57,392 bases of DNA from Klebsiella pneumoniae (GTDB lineage Bacteria; Pseudomonadota; Gammaproteobacteria; Pseudomonadales; Pseudohongiellaceae): the NCBI GenBank assembly GCA_945877175.1, contig CAMCRC010000006.1, positions 1 to 57,392 on the forward strand. Direction: 5' to 3'. The translations under genes were made by a program, and so were the position numbers. Positions 8,542 through 16,846 of this stretch are shown here, piece after piece (position 1 is the first letter of the stretch; each line of letters starts with the position of its first letter). The notes under the pieces are model-generated. The model was not told the origin of the DNA and did not search any database. It was given only the letters and a program-made list of their open reading frames with translations.

Positions 8542-10464
8542 ATGCTGCTGTACCGACTCTCGAACCTCACCCTCGCCTATGGCGACAAACCCCTGCTGGA
8601 TGGGGTCGATCTCACCATTCACAAGGGCGAGCGCATCGGCATCCTGGGCCAGAACGGCGCCGGCAAGTCCAGCTTCATGAAGCTGCTCTGTGGCCAGGCA
8701 CTGCCAGACAGCGGCGAACTGTGGAAGGCTGGCGGCTTGCGGGTGGCCTATCTGGACCAGAACCTGCCGGCGCTGAGCGACGAGACGGTGTACGACTACG
8801 TAGCCGGAGGCCTGGACGAGCTGGGCGACCTGCTGCGCCGCTACCATGCAATGACCCACAGCGATGCCGACAGCATCGACTGGAGCGATCCGCGTCAGCT
8901 CGACCTCATGGCCGAGCTGCAGCGCCAGATCGAGGCCCGCGACGGCTGGGCCTTTCAGCATCGCATCGACAGTGTGATCGACAGCCTGAAGCTGCCACCC
9001 GATTCCCTCATGCGTCATCTGTCCGGGGGCAGCCGCCGCCGCGCAGCGCTGGGCCGCGCGCTCGTGTGCGAGCCCGATCTGCTGCTTCTCGACGAGCCCA
9101 CCAACCATCTGGACATTCCCACCATCGAATGGCTGGAGAAGCACCTGAACGGTTTTAACGGCGCTGTCCTGGTCATCAGCCACGACCGCCAGTTCCTGCA
9201 ACGCATCACCAACCGCATCATCGAAGTGGATCGCGGCAAGCTGCGCTGCTGGGACTATGACTACGAGAGCTTCCTGGTCTTCCGCGATCAGCAGCTGGAT
9301 GCCGAAGACAAGTTCAACAGCGAGTTCGACAAGAAGCTGGCGGAAGAAGAAAAGTGGATCCGCACCGGCATCAAGGCCCGCCGCACCCGCAACGAAGGCC
9401 GCGTGCGGGCGCTTGAGAAGATGCGCGTTGAGCGCCAGGAACGCCGTGAGCAGACGGGCAAGGCCCGCTTCGAACTGGAGTCCGCCAACGCCTCGGGCAA
9501 GATCGTCATCGAGGCCACCAAGATTACCCACGGCTACGGCGATCACACACTGATCCGCAATTTCTCCACCCGCATCATGCGCGGCGACCGCATCGGCTTC
9601 ATCGGCGCCAACGGCACGGGCAAGACCACCTTGCTGAAGATTCTGCTGGGCACGCTGCTTCCCGATGAGGGCGAGGTGAAGATCGGCACCAATCTGGAAC
9701 TGCTCTACTTCGACCAGCTGCGCAACCAGCTGGAGCTGGACAAGTCGGTCATCGACAATCTGTGCGAAGGCCGCGACTTCATCGAGATCAATGGCAAGCA
9801 GCGCCATGTCATCAGCTATCTGCAGGACTTCCTGTTCGCGCCGGCCCGCGCACGCCAGCCGGTGAAGTCCCTTTCGGGCGGCGAGCAGAACCGCCTGATT
9901 CTGGCGAAGCTGTTCAGCAAGCCGGCCAACCTCATCGTGCTGGACGAACCCACCAATGACCTGGACATGGAGACGCTGGAGCTGCTGGAAGAGATTCTGC
10001 TGGAGTTCAACGGCACCATCCTGCTGGTCAGCCACGACCGCCGCTTCCTCGACAATGTCGTCACCAGCAGCATCGCCTTTGAAGGCAACGGCGTGGTGCA
10101 GGAGTATGTGGGGGGCTATCAGGACTGGGTGAATCAGGGCGGGCGCCTGGTGTCGTTCATGGATCAGGAGAAGGAGTCGAAGGCGCAGGCGGCCAGCGCG
10201 GCCAAGGCGGCGGCAGAGCTGGTGGCGAAGGCGCCGGAAAAGGCTCCGGCCCCGAAACTCAGTTTCAAACAGCAGAAGGAACTGGAACAGATCACGAAGG
10301 ACATCGAGAAGATGGAGGCAAAGATCGCGGCGCTGACCGAGACGATTGCCGATCCGGGCTTCTATGCCCAGGCGCAGCCCGCCATCGATGCGAAACTCAA
10401 GGAACTGTCCACGGTGCAGGCGCAGCTGGATGAGCGCTATGCCCAGTGGGAAACGCTGGCGTAA
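8542..10464 (+). CDS. uup: ABC-F ATPase Uup
   Basis: Soluble ATP-binding protein of the ABC-F group, which acts on ribosomes and, for Uup, also influences branched DNA intermediates. The 640-residue product has two nucleotide-binding domains. Domain 1 has GQNGAGKSS near residue 36, signature LSGGSRRRAALGRAL and Walker B LLLLDEPTNHLD. Domain 2 has GANGTGKTT near 356, LSGGEQNRLILAKL and IVLDEPTNDLD. The interdomain linker is charged and helical, and a coiled C-terminal domain (about residues 570-640), found in Uup but not in many other ABC-F members, follows an Ala/Lys-rich hinge. It ends four bases before the convergent M48 protease gene, with no obvious terminator between them. Confidence 0.93.
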   Translation: MLLYRLSNLTLAYGDKPLLDGVDLTIHKGERIGILGQNGAGKSSFMKLLCGQALPDSGELWKAGGLRVAYLDQNLPALSDETVYDYVAGGLDELGDLLRRYHAMTHSDADSIDWSDPRQLDLMAELQRQIEARDGWAFQHRIDSVIDSLKLPPDSLMRHLSGGSRRRAALGRALVCEPDLLLLDEPTNHLDIPTIEWLEKHLNGFNGAVLVISHDRQFLQRITNRIIEVDRGKLRCWDYDYESFLVFRDQQLDAEDKFNSEFDKKLAEEEKWIRTGIKARRTRNEGRVRALEKMRVERQERREQTGKARFELESANASGKIVIEATKITHGYGDHTLIRNFSTRIMRGDRIGFIGANGTGKTTLLKILLGTLLPDEGEVKIGTNLELLYFDQLRNQLELDKSVIDNLCEGRDFIEINGKQRHVISYLQDFLFAPARARQPVKSLSGGEQNRLILAKLFSKPANLIVLDEPTNDLDMETLELLEEILLEFNGTILLVSHDRRFLDNVVTSSIAFEGNGVVQEYVGGYQDWVNQGGRLVSFMDQEKESKAQAASAAKAAAELVAKAPEKAPAPKLSFKQQKELEQITKDIEKMEAKIAALTETIADPGFYAQAQPAIDAKLKELSTVQAQLDERYAQWETLA

Positions 10465-10467
10465 CTG

Positions 10468-11949
10468 CTACTCCACTATCTTGATCCAGCTCCCCACCTC
10501 AGGGTTCCCCGTCGGGTAATAGCCATTGAGCAGACGCAGCGTCTCTTCCGGGTAATTGCCGACGGGGCTGATGCGCGCCAGTTCCGGCCAGCTGAAGCCC
10601 TCGCCCACCTGCACGTAGCGGATGCGGCTCTCGTTCCCCGAGAAGCGTTCGTTGGCCTGAATGGAGCGGAAGGTGCGGATGGAGGCCAGCAGCTGGGCGT
10701 CGAACGCCTCGGCCTGAGCGGTATCCTGGATGTCTCCCGTAATGATGAACACGCGCGGCCCCAGGTAGAGCACAGCGACGCGCTGCAGCCTGCCTTCCTT
10801 CTGGGTGGTGCCGGTGTAGCCCAGCAGCCGGAACTGTTCCAGGGGCTCGGACTTCTGCAGATCGGTGATGCCAAGATTCTCGCGGATATACAGCCGCGGC
10901 TCCTTGTTCTCCTGCATGCGCTGCACATCGACCCGCAGACTCAGCGTGCCCTCGGTGTTGCTGCCCGACACGGTGGTGGGCGTTTCCGTCAGCGCCCAGC
11001 TGTCGGGGAACACCATCGTGTAGCCCAGCAGCGTCTGGTAATAGCGATTGCGGGCCTCGGTGCCCGTGGTGGCCTGACTCTCTCCCACCACCAGACCGTC
11101 CATCTCAGTGCGGAAGCGGGTGTCGTCGACCAGTGTGGCGGCCGACTCGGGAAGCGCGCCGACGCTGGCGATGGCCTCCTGCAGACGCGTGTCATTGCGC
11201 GGGTGGGTGGCAAACAGGCCGTGGTAGCTGGGCTGCTCATTCGCCACCTTGGTGTTGAAGTCCTCCTGGTTCTTGAGCACGGTCACCACCTTGATGACAG
11301 CCTGCGGGTCATAGCCCGCCTTGAGCACGTACTCGGCCCCCAGGGTGTCGGCCTCCAGCTCGTGTTCACGGCCAAAACCGCTCAGCCCGGCCTGGGCCCA
11401 CAGCGAGCTCACGTCCATGATCTGCGACCCGATGTAGCCACTGCCGGTGGCCACGGCGGCCACGATGCCGCCCACGCCCGCCGCGATGTTTGCCAGCCGC
11501 CCGCTGGACTGCTGCTGCACGGCGTGCCGCGCCGTGATGTGGCCGATCTCGTGGCCCAGCACGGCAGCCAGTTCAGCCTCGGAATTCAGAAAGGACATCA
11601 GCCCGCGGTTGATGTAGACATAGCCGCCCGGCAAGGCGAACGCATTGATCTCGGGGCTGTCGATGACGGTGAAGGTATAGGTCAGGTCGGGGCGGTGGCT
11701 GGCGGCGGCCAGGCGCTGTCCCACTTCGTTGACGTAGGCCACCAGGTCAGCGTCCTGCACCACGGCCATGGTCTCCATGACCTTGTTGTGCTCTTCCAGA
11801 CCGATCTCCAGTTCGCGCTTCTCGGACATCATCACGAGATTGCCCTGCCCCGTGGCCGGATTGACCGCGCAGGATTCAAGAACAAGAAGACCCGCCAGCG
11901 CTATGCTGAGCGCACGAACACCGCGTATGGAAGGGGAAAGACTGCTCAT
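10468..11949 (-). CDS. M48-family metalloprotease, lipoprotein
   Basis: Zinc metalloendopeptidase of the envelope, last gene of the 13-gene operon. The 493-residue protein starts with a lipoprotein signal ending at C27 (sequence LLVLESC; Glu at -2 is unusual for a lipobox). The residue after Cys is Ala, favouring the outer membrane. The active site HEIGHITARH and the third zinc ligand in EHELEADTLGAEY are intact, followed by the THPRNDTRL segment usual in periplasmic M48 enzymes such as BepA and LoiP. The C-terminal half is not TPR; it ends with a short region (VGEGFSWPELARISPVGN to WIKIVE) reminiscent of LysM. A CAGGTG ribosome site precedes the ATG. In this context it may process or quality-control operon partners, which is inference. 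Confidence 0.85.
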   Translation of the reverse strand: MSSLSPSIRGVRALSIALAGLLVLESCAVNPATGQGNLVMMSEKRELEIGLEEHNKVMETMAVVQDADLVAYVNEVGQRLAAASHRPDLTYTFTVIDSPEINAFALPGGYVYINRGLMSFLNSEAELAAVLGHEIGHITARHAVQQQSSGRLANIAAGVGGIVAAVATGSGYIGSQIMDVSSLWAQAGLSGFGREHELEADTLGAEYVLKAGYDPQAVIKVVTVLKNQEDFNTKVANEQPSYHGLFATHPRNDTRLQEAIASVGALPESAATLVDDTRFRTEMDGLVVGESQATTGTEARNRYYQTLLGYTMVFPDSWALTETPTTVSGSNTEGTLSLRVDVQRMQENKEPRLYIRENLGITDLQKSEPLEQFRLLGYTGTTQKEGRLQRVAVLYLGPRVFIITGDIQDTAQAEAFDAQLLASIRTFRSIQANERFSGNESRIRYVQVGEGFSWPELARISPVGNYPEETLRLLNGYYPTGNPEVGSWIKIVE

Positions 11950-11971
11950 GGTTCACCTGCTGGTTTGAAGA

Positions 11972-12640
11972 TCAATCGCCGTTGACGAACTGCTGCAGCT
12001 GCGTGGCAAGGCTGCTGCAGGCATTGGCTTCCACCCGGGCAATCAGGGGAATGGGCACGACCACGGCCGGGACATAGGACTGGCCGGTGGCATCGGTACT
12101 GATGGTGCCGACGTTGGCAAACGAGGAAACGTCCCAGACGCGGGCATCGAAATTGGAGTCATCTTCCCACGAGCCGAAGCCGAAGCAGCCGCCACCGCCC
12201 GGGCCGACGGCACAGGAAATGGAGCCGGTGCGATTGGAGGTCTCAGTCTGGCCGTCCAGCCACACGATGTAACGCACGCCATATTCTTGAATCTTGCCAG
12301 CCACCAGGGGCTCTTCCATCAGGGCCTGCAGATCGCTCGTGCGCAGAGGCGCAGTGCGGGGCTCAAACCACGGGAAGAGAGAGTCCACGAATTCCTGCTC
12401 GGGAATCACACGAATGGCTCCCGTGCCGCGGGCCACACGATCCCCCACACAGTTCACGAACTCTTCCCGCGTCTCGTAGGTGCTGCCCTGACGACGCCCG
12501 AGAATCACGATGGACTGATGCGACTCGATGCCTGTCTCCCCCTGGCGAAACTCGTCCACCGTGGTCGTCGTGCATCCTGCCAGCAGCATCAACAGCAGCC
12601 AAAGAGGAAACCCCTGTCGGACCACTTGTCTGGTATCCAT
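11972..12640 (-). CDS. Predicted outer-membrane lipoprotein of the operon (222 residues)
   Basis: Function not recognised. The first 23 residues form a clear lipoprotein signal ending LLAGC at C23, with Thr at +2, so outer-membrane sorting is expected. The mature part opens with an alternating hydrophobic segment (SIVILGRR) and contains VIPEQEFVDSLFPWF and GVRYIVWLDGQTE. This is a beta-alpha pattern somewhat like CsgG/TolB-N domains, but that is only a pattern impression. A glycine- and cysteine-containing loop (CAVGPGGGGCFGFG) sits near residue 150; with C59 and a late cysteine it could form disulfides. It is 19 bases downstream of the preceding lipoprotein gene and 22 bases ahead of the M48 gene, and a GAGG ribosome site precedes the ATG. 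Confidence 0.75.
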   Translation of the reverse strand: MDTRQVVRQGFPLWLLLMLLAGCTTTTVDEFRQGETGIESHQSIVILGRRQGSTYETREEFVNCVGDRVARGTGAIRVIPEQEFVDSLFPWFEPRTAPLRTSDLQALMEEPLVAGKIQEYGVRYIVWLDGQTETSNRTGSISCAVGPGGGGCFGFGSWEDDSNFDARVWDVSSFANVGTISTDATGQSYVPAVVVPIPLIARVEANACSSLATQLQQFVNGD

Positions 12641-12659
12641 AATTGCCTCGGTTGAAATA

Positions 12660-13292
12660 CTAGTTGGTCACCACATTCTGTTTGCTGGCCAGCCAGTCCC
12701 GCACTTCGGGAACGGCGCTGAAACTCAATGTAAAGTTCGATGCCAGATCGCGCAGGGCGCTGACCGTGGCATCGTTGATGCCGCCCTCGGCGGACAGCAA
12801 GTTCTCGGTGGGGGTCTTGCCGTAGGAGGTCAGCACCCAGTCCGCGATATACGCTCCGTCCGGGCCAAGCAGACGCATGTTGTACTTCACCCACACCTCA
12901 TAGGCGTCCAGGCGCGTCTTCTGGGGAAGTGCCAGTTGAAACTCCTCGATGCTGGGAGCAAACACCGCATCCACGCCGGCGTCGCTGGCGTCGTCCATCG
13001 AATCCAGCACTACCACGCGCTCGAACATGGCTGGCAGCAGGGAACCGAACAGCTGCACGTGGGTCTGACCGCTGGCCACCCGGTATTCTTCCTGGCCAGT
13101 CTCCGTATACTCGATATAAAGGAAATTGCGCAGGTCCTCGTCGAAATAGAGGCCCAGCGTGAGAGGAATCTTGCGCACCGCGGGGGTGGGATAGTTGCCC
13201 TCCACCACCAGCGAGTTGACCCCGCAGGCTCCCAGCAGCAGGAGCAGTCCTGCCAGCATCACGGCCTTCGCCGAGCGTCTGCCTGTCATCAT
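12660..13292 (-). CDS. Predicted outer-membrane lipoprotein of the operon (210 residues)
   Basis: Function not recognised. The frame is open to 13736, but that extension lies inside the upstream von Willebrand A gene; the lipoprotein signal fixes the start near 13292 (AGGGA five bases upstream) or alternatively 13316 (AGAGAGG four bases upstream). The signal ends LLLLGAC at C23, with Gly at +2, predicting the outer membrane. The mature domain includes IPLTLGLYFDEDLRNF, a DAVFAPSIEEFQLALP strand-rich segment and YEVWVKYNMRLLGPDG. This order of strands recalls small alpha/beta lipoproteins such as LptE or transport-auxiliary lipoproteins, but no family can be named. It lies 59 bases after the VWA gene and 19 before the next lipoprotein gene. 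Confidence 0.75.
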   Translation of the reverse strand: MMTGRRSAKAVMLAGLLLLLGACGVNSLVVEGNYPTPAVRKIPLTLGLYFDEDLRNFLYIEYTETGQEEYRVASGQTHVQLFGSLLPAMFERVVVLDSMDDASDAGVDAVFAPSIEEFQLALPQKTRLDAYEVWVKYNMRLLGPDGAYIADWVLTSYGKTPTENLLSAEGGINDATVSALRDLASNFTLSFSAVPEVRDWLASKQNVVTN

Positions 13293-13351
13293 ATTGTTCC
13301 CTGTGACTGCGAGCATCGTGCCTCTCTTTACGACGTGGTCGTGTTGAAGGT

Positions 13352-14362
13352 CTATTCGAAACTGTTCAATCCCACAAAGGTACCACCATTGCGTTGCGTC
13401 AGCTCGCGCATCAGGTTCGCATAGCGGTAAACGCTTTGATGGTAGCGGGGCTCCAGGGCAAAGATGACCGGAAATCCCACCCCGTGAATGCGGACCATGG
13501 GGTTGCCGTTGGCATCCTTGGCATTGAGCCGGTCGATCGTGCGCAGCACCTGGGTGACGGAACCGCCCTGCTGGAAATCGTCGCCCATCACATAGATGCT
13601 GATCTTGTGATCGGGCGTGTAGTAAGTATTGATGGCGGCCGTGACTCCTTCCACCGGGCTGCTGTTGCTGAACGGACTCCAGTTGCGCAACGTGTTCATG
13701 ATGGTGGTGCGCCGCGCCGGCGTATCCGGAATCCATTGCCCGCGGAAGGAATCGAACATGTAGTCACCCATGTCGTTCATGATCTGGATGCCTTTGACTT
13801 CAGGGTACACATCCAGCGTGTCGTTGATCGTCTGCAGCAGTTTGGGCCAGGCGTTCTGAAACATGCTGCCCGAAGTGTCGATCACGAAGATGATGTACTC
13901 GCTGTCCACCGGGATGCCGCCCACCAGATTGTTGCGGCGTGTGAACTCCTGCCCCAGCAGGCGTTCCATCTCGGCTGTCAGTGACTGCTTGGCACTGGAC
14001 AGGCGCTGGGCCTCGACGATACGTTCGTCGGCAATGCTGGTGGAGCTGTTGTAACGGCCCTGCACGGCATACAGCTCCCGTTGCAGATTGGCGATGCGCT
14101 CCTGATAGGCAGAGAGCTGCTCACGCTTGGCATTCAGGTCACGATTCACCACGGTGGTCTCGCCGCGAATTTCGAACAGCTGCTGCTGCAGGTCGAGAAT
14201 TGGCATGCCCTGCGGCACGACGGCGGACTCGACGGATGTCGGTGGCGAGCTGTCGGTAATCAGCAGCAGCAGGATCATCGCCCCGAAGCCGCAGGAGATC
14301 ACGTCGAGGAAAGCGATGCTCGAAGCATCGGTATCGGAGTCGTCACTTCGTCGTCTGGACAT
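13352..14362 (-). CDS. Bitopic von Willebrand A protein with ExbD-like membrane segment (second copy)
   Basis: A 336-residue inner-membrane protein. The start at 14362 is preferred over an upstream TTG because it makes a TAATG junction with the previous gene's stop. A short Arg/Asp-rich cytoplasmic tail is followed by AFLDVISCGFGAMILLLLI (residues 17-35), one membrane span preceded by D20. Residues about 50-135 are heptad-rich coiled coil, and the rest is a VWA domain with the MIDAS motif DTSGSM near residue 160 and a later acidic residue in YVMGDD. It pairs with the adjacent paralogue. The F-L-D-V start of the span resembles the proton-relay aspartate region of ExbD (F-I-D-V-M), so a stator role is plausible. 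That reading is inference; the VWA and span are visible. Confidence 0.82.
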   Translation of the reverse strand: MSRRRSDDSDTDASSIAFLDVISCGFGAMILLLLITDSSPPTSVESAVVPQGMPILDLQQQLFEIRGETTVVNRDLNAKREQLSAYQERIANLQRELYAVQGRYNSSTSIADERIVEAQRLSSAKQSLTAEMERLLGQEFTRRNNLVGGIPVDSEYIIFVIDTSGSMFQNAWPKLLQTINDTLDVYPEVKGIQIMNDMGDYMFDSFRGQWIPDTPARRTTIMNTLRNWSPFSNSSPVEGVTAAINTYYTPDHKISIYVMGDDFQQGGSVTQVLRTIDRLNAKDANGNPMVRIHGVGFPVIFALEPRYHQSVYRYANLMRELTQRNGGTFVGLNSFE

Positions 14363-15453
14363 TACGGCCAATCTCGGGCGGGACTGAGGAACGAACCTTT
14401 GGTCATCTGAGCAAGCTGCCAGTAGGCTGCCGTTGCGCTCGGATCTCCTTCCAGGGGCAGAAGTATCACATTCACGGGGACGCGGTTGGGAAGATACTCT
14501 ACCGCGTCCTCGAAAAGTTCAAGCCTTTTTGCCGGTGTCACCAAGGTGTCATTCGAGCGCACCTCAGACAGCGTGGGCAGCCCGTCGGTGATGAGATAGA
14601 TATTGTCCGGCGGCGGAGAAAGCCGGGCGGCCGCCTGGAAGACTTCCGCCAGATTGGTGCCGTTGGCGGGCACGAACTGCCGTACACTTTCCATCGTGGC
14701 ATTGAGCTGGTCGCGGTCTGCCACCTCCAGCCAGGCGCCTTCTGTTCCTGCGATGGCCGGCGTGACATCCGTATTGAAACCGTACACCTGATACTGACTG
14801 GCCACCGGCATCTGACTGCTGATCCATTCCACGGTGCGCACGGCCCGCTGCCATTTTTCGGCGCTGCGCTTGCTGTCTTCGGACATGTTGCGCGTGCGCA
14901 GGATGTTGACCAGCGTCTCGTCCAGCATGCTGGCGGAGGTGTCCACCAGGATCAGTACGCGGTTGCCCCCGAGGAACATACCCGTCAGGTATTGCCTGTC
15001 GCCCTCGCCGACGAAGGCGCGTGCGCTGGTACCTGTCTGCTCCACCGCGCTGGCCTGCAGGCGCAACAGCTCTTCCTCAAGAGACTGAATGTCGGCGCGC
15101 AGCCGCTCCAGACTCTCTTCACTTGCCACGGTATTCTCCAGCGCAGCCAGCTGATCGAGGAAGTTGTCTATCTCGTCCTGAATGCGGTCAGCCATTCCCT
15201 GGGCTTCCACCATTTCGAAATCGACCTCGGCCAGAATATTGCGGGCACGCACGAGGTTCTCTTCACCAACACGGATCTCTTCTTCCAGCAGGCGCACTTC
15301 CGCCGAAGTGTCTGTCTCTGTGGACTGCTGCTCTTCACTGATCTGATGGTCCAGAATCAGGAAGATCAGCACCACGGCGCCGAAGCCACACGACATCACG
15401 TCGAGGAAGGCCAGGCTCATGGGACTGAAGGCGCCGCGTCGCTTTCTACTCAT
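14362..15453 (-). CDS. Bitopic von Willebrand A protein with ExbD-like membrane segment (first copy)
   Basis: A 363-residue inner-membrane protein. Tail MSRKRRGAF, then AFLDVMSCGFGAVVLIFLIL (residues 15-34) with D18 at the start of the only span, then a long coiled coil (about 40-135) and a periplasmic VWA domain. The MIDAS set is complete: DTSASM near residue 175, a Thr in NGTNLAEVF, and Asp in YLITDGLP. The N-terminus shares F-L-D-V-x-S-C-G-F-G-A with the next gene, so the two are paralogues that probably assemble together. The gene overlaps the preceding one by eight bases (ATGAGTAG) and the next by one, so translation of the three is tightly coupled. The resemblance of the span to ExbD/TolR is inference from the motif and from the neighbouring ExbB-type gene. 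Confidence 0.83.
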   Translation of the reverse strand: MSRKRRGAFSPMSLAFLDVMSCGFGAVVLIFLILDHQISEEQQSTETDTSAEVRLLEEEIRVGEENLVRARNILAEVDFEMVEAQGMADRIQDEIDNFLDQLAALENTVASEESLERLRADIQSLEEELLRLQASAVEQTGTSARAFVGEGDRQYLTGMFLGGNRVLILVDTSASMLDETLVNILRTRNMSEDSKRSAEKWQRAVRTVEWISSQMPVASQYQVYGFNTDVTPAIAGTEGAWLEVADRDQLNATMESVRQFVPANGTNLAEVFQAAARLSPPPDNIYLITDGLPTLSEVRSNDTLVTPAKRLELFEDAVEYLPNRVPVNVILLPLEGDPSATAAYWQLAQMTKGSFLSPARDWP

Positions 15454-16846
15454 CGCCGTCCTGTACCCTGATCACGTCTATCGTCATGTCGCTGCCAGCC
15501 GCGCCCAGCCTGTCGCCAGGCACCAGACGATGGGCGCCATGAACCGGCACACCATTGATCTGCAGCCCGGCGGCCTTGTGCACGGCAAAGTGGCCGTCTT
15601 CCCGGGTGATCTCGCCAAGGCATTCCCCAGGCTGTTGCTCACGGCGATCGTGCCGGCTCAGCAGCAGCGTGCCGTCGCCCGTGGCGGAGAGACAGATCTG
15701 CAAGCCGTCGCGCAAGCGCCGCGCCTGATGTCCCAGCAGCAGATGCGTGGGCAGCGGCACGTGGCCATGGTGCAGTTTTGCCGGTGCGGGACGCCCCGCC
15801 ACGCGCAGCCGGGTGATGTATTGAATGGCATCCGGGGCACTGACCAGCGCTTCGCCGTACTGACGGCAGACGCGGCTGATGGCATTCTCGTCGTGACTGC
15901 CAAGCCCGCGCACGCCGTCCCCGACGTGGGCACGCAGATAGTCGACGAAGCCCGGCAGTGCCTGCAGACGCTCGGACACCAGCAAGGTGCTGCTGCCCAG
16001 CGGGTCCAGCGCCACGATCTGCTGCAGCACTTTCTGATACAAGGGCTGCAGGCGGCTCTGCAACGCGCTGCGGGGCAGCCGGGCCTGATGCACCGTGTTG
16101 TTGTGTTCCAGACGAATCAGCAGGCTGGGGCGTGCCTCTTCCTCTGCACTGGCCAGATTCCCTGCTTCCAGTTCGCCGTCTTCCAGCAGCCAGGCAGGCA
16201 GCCCGTCCAGGAGTTTCTGCTCGGACTCGGCATTGTGCTGGGGGTTGAAACGGCACTGCTGAATGAACGCCGTGGTGAACAACTGCAACAGGCTGTCGCT
16301 GAGATTCACCCAGCCGGCCCCAGGCACCAGCGCCACGTTCTCGCGCACGACATCGTCGCCCTGGCGCTGCAGGCGCGTCAGCACCACCTGGTGCAGATGC
16401 AGGTCGGCATGGATCACGTTTTCCTGACTGGTCTGCTCGAGCACGGCCGCCAGGCTGCTGTCGACAATGCCCACGGCCTTGAGGGGGCTCTGCTTCAGGA
16501 GGCCCAGCAGAATGCCCAGCTGCTGCCGCGAAAAACTGCCCGGCACTGCCAGCAGCACATCACCCGCCAGCTCCGCCGTGGCGGCCAGATCCTGCAAGTG
16601 TGAGAAGGCAATATCGGCGTTGTGACGGAAATGGCCGACGGGGCGCGCGAATGGGTCGAGACTTAGTTTGTGCCAGAACTGATTGAAGCATTGCAGCGGA
16701 TTGAGCCGGCTCTGGCCCCGTGCGCGCTCGCCGAACTCGATGCCTCGCGGCAACACGAGTGCGTAGCCGGGGCTGCTCAGCAGCACGCCGGACTCGTCAC
16801 TCAGGCGCAGCCCGGCATCATTGAGTTCGAGAACGCGAAGTGTCAT
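15446..16846 (-). CDS. Hsp70/actin-fold-like cytoplasmic protein with FHA-like C-terminus
   Basis: A 466-residue protein with no signal or membrane span. Residues about 90-135 (LLAVPGSFSRQQL, then VGIVDSSLAAVL) follow the Hsp70-type pattern VPAxF-x-x-xQR...V-x-x-EPxAAA, and the N-terminal strand RVLELNDAGLRLSD sits where the phosphate-1 loop would be. The D-x-G-T residues are missing, so nucleotide hydrolysis is doubtful. The last 80 residues end with INGVPVHGAHRLVPGDRLG, a layout like the C-terminal strands of FHA domains, though the Gly-Arg and Ser-Arg-x-x-His motifs are absent. It overlaps the ExbB-type gene by four bases and the VWA gene by eight. It may link the cytoplasmic face of the motor to a regulator; that is inference. 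Confidence 0.62.
   Translation of the reverse strand: MTLRVLELNDAGLRLSDESGVLLSSPGYALVLPRGIEFGERARGQSRLNPLQCFNQFWHKLSLDPFARPVGHFRHNADIAFSHLQDLAATAELAGDVLLAVPGSFSRQQLGILLGLLKQSPLKAVGIVDSSLAAVLEQTSQENVIHADLHLHQVVLTRLQRQGDDVVRENVALVPGAGWVNLSDSLLQLFTTAFIQQCRFNPQHNAESEQKLLDGLPAWLLEDGELEAGNLASAEEEARPSLLIRLEHNNTVHQARLPRSALQSRLQPLYQKVLQQIVALDPLGSSTLLVSERLQALPGFVDYLRAHVGDGVRGLGSHDENAISRVCRQYGEALVSAPDAIQYITRLRVAGRPAPAKLHHGHVPLPTHLLLGHQARRLRDGLQICLSATGDGTLLLSRHDRREQQPGECLGEITREDGHFAVHKAAGLQINGVPVHGAHRLVPGDRLGAAGSDMTIDVIRVQDGDE

Noticed and set aside
8311-10035. A 574-codon open frame on the minus strand
   Set aside because: Antisense to uup and running into the REP repeat; no motif or ribosome site.
12660-13736. 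Extended version of the 210-residue lipoprotein gene
   Set aside because: The extra N-terminus lies within the VWA gene in another frame, and it would bury the lipoprotein signal.
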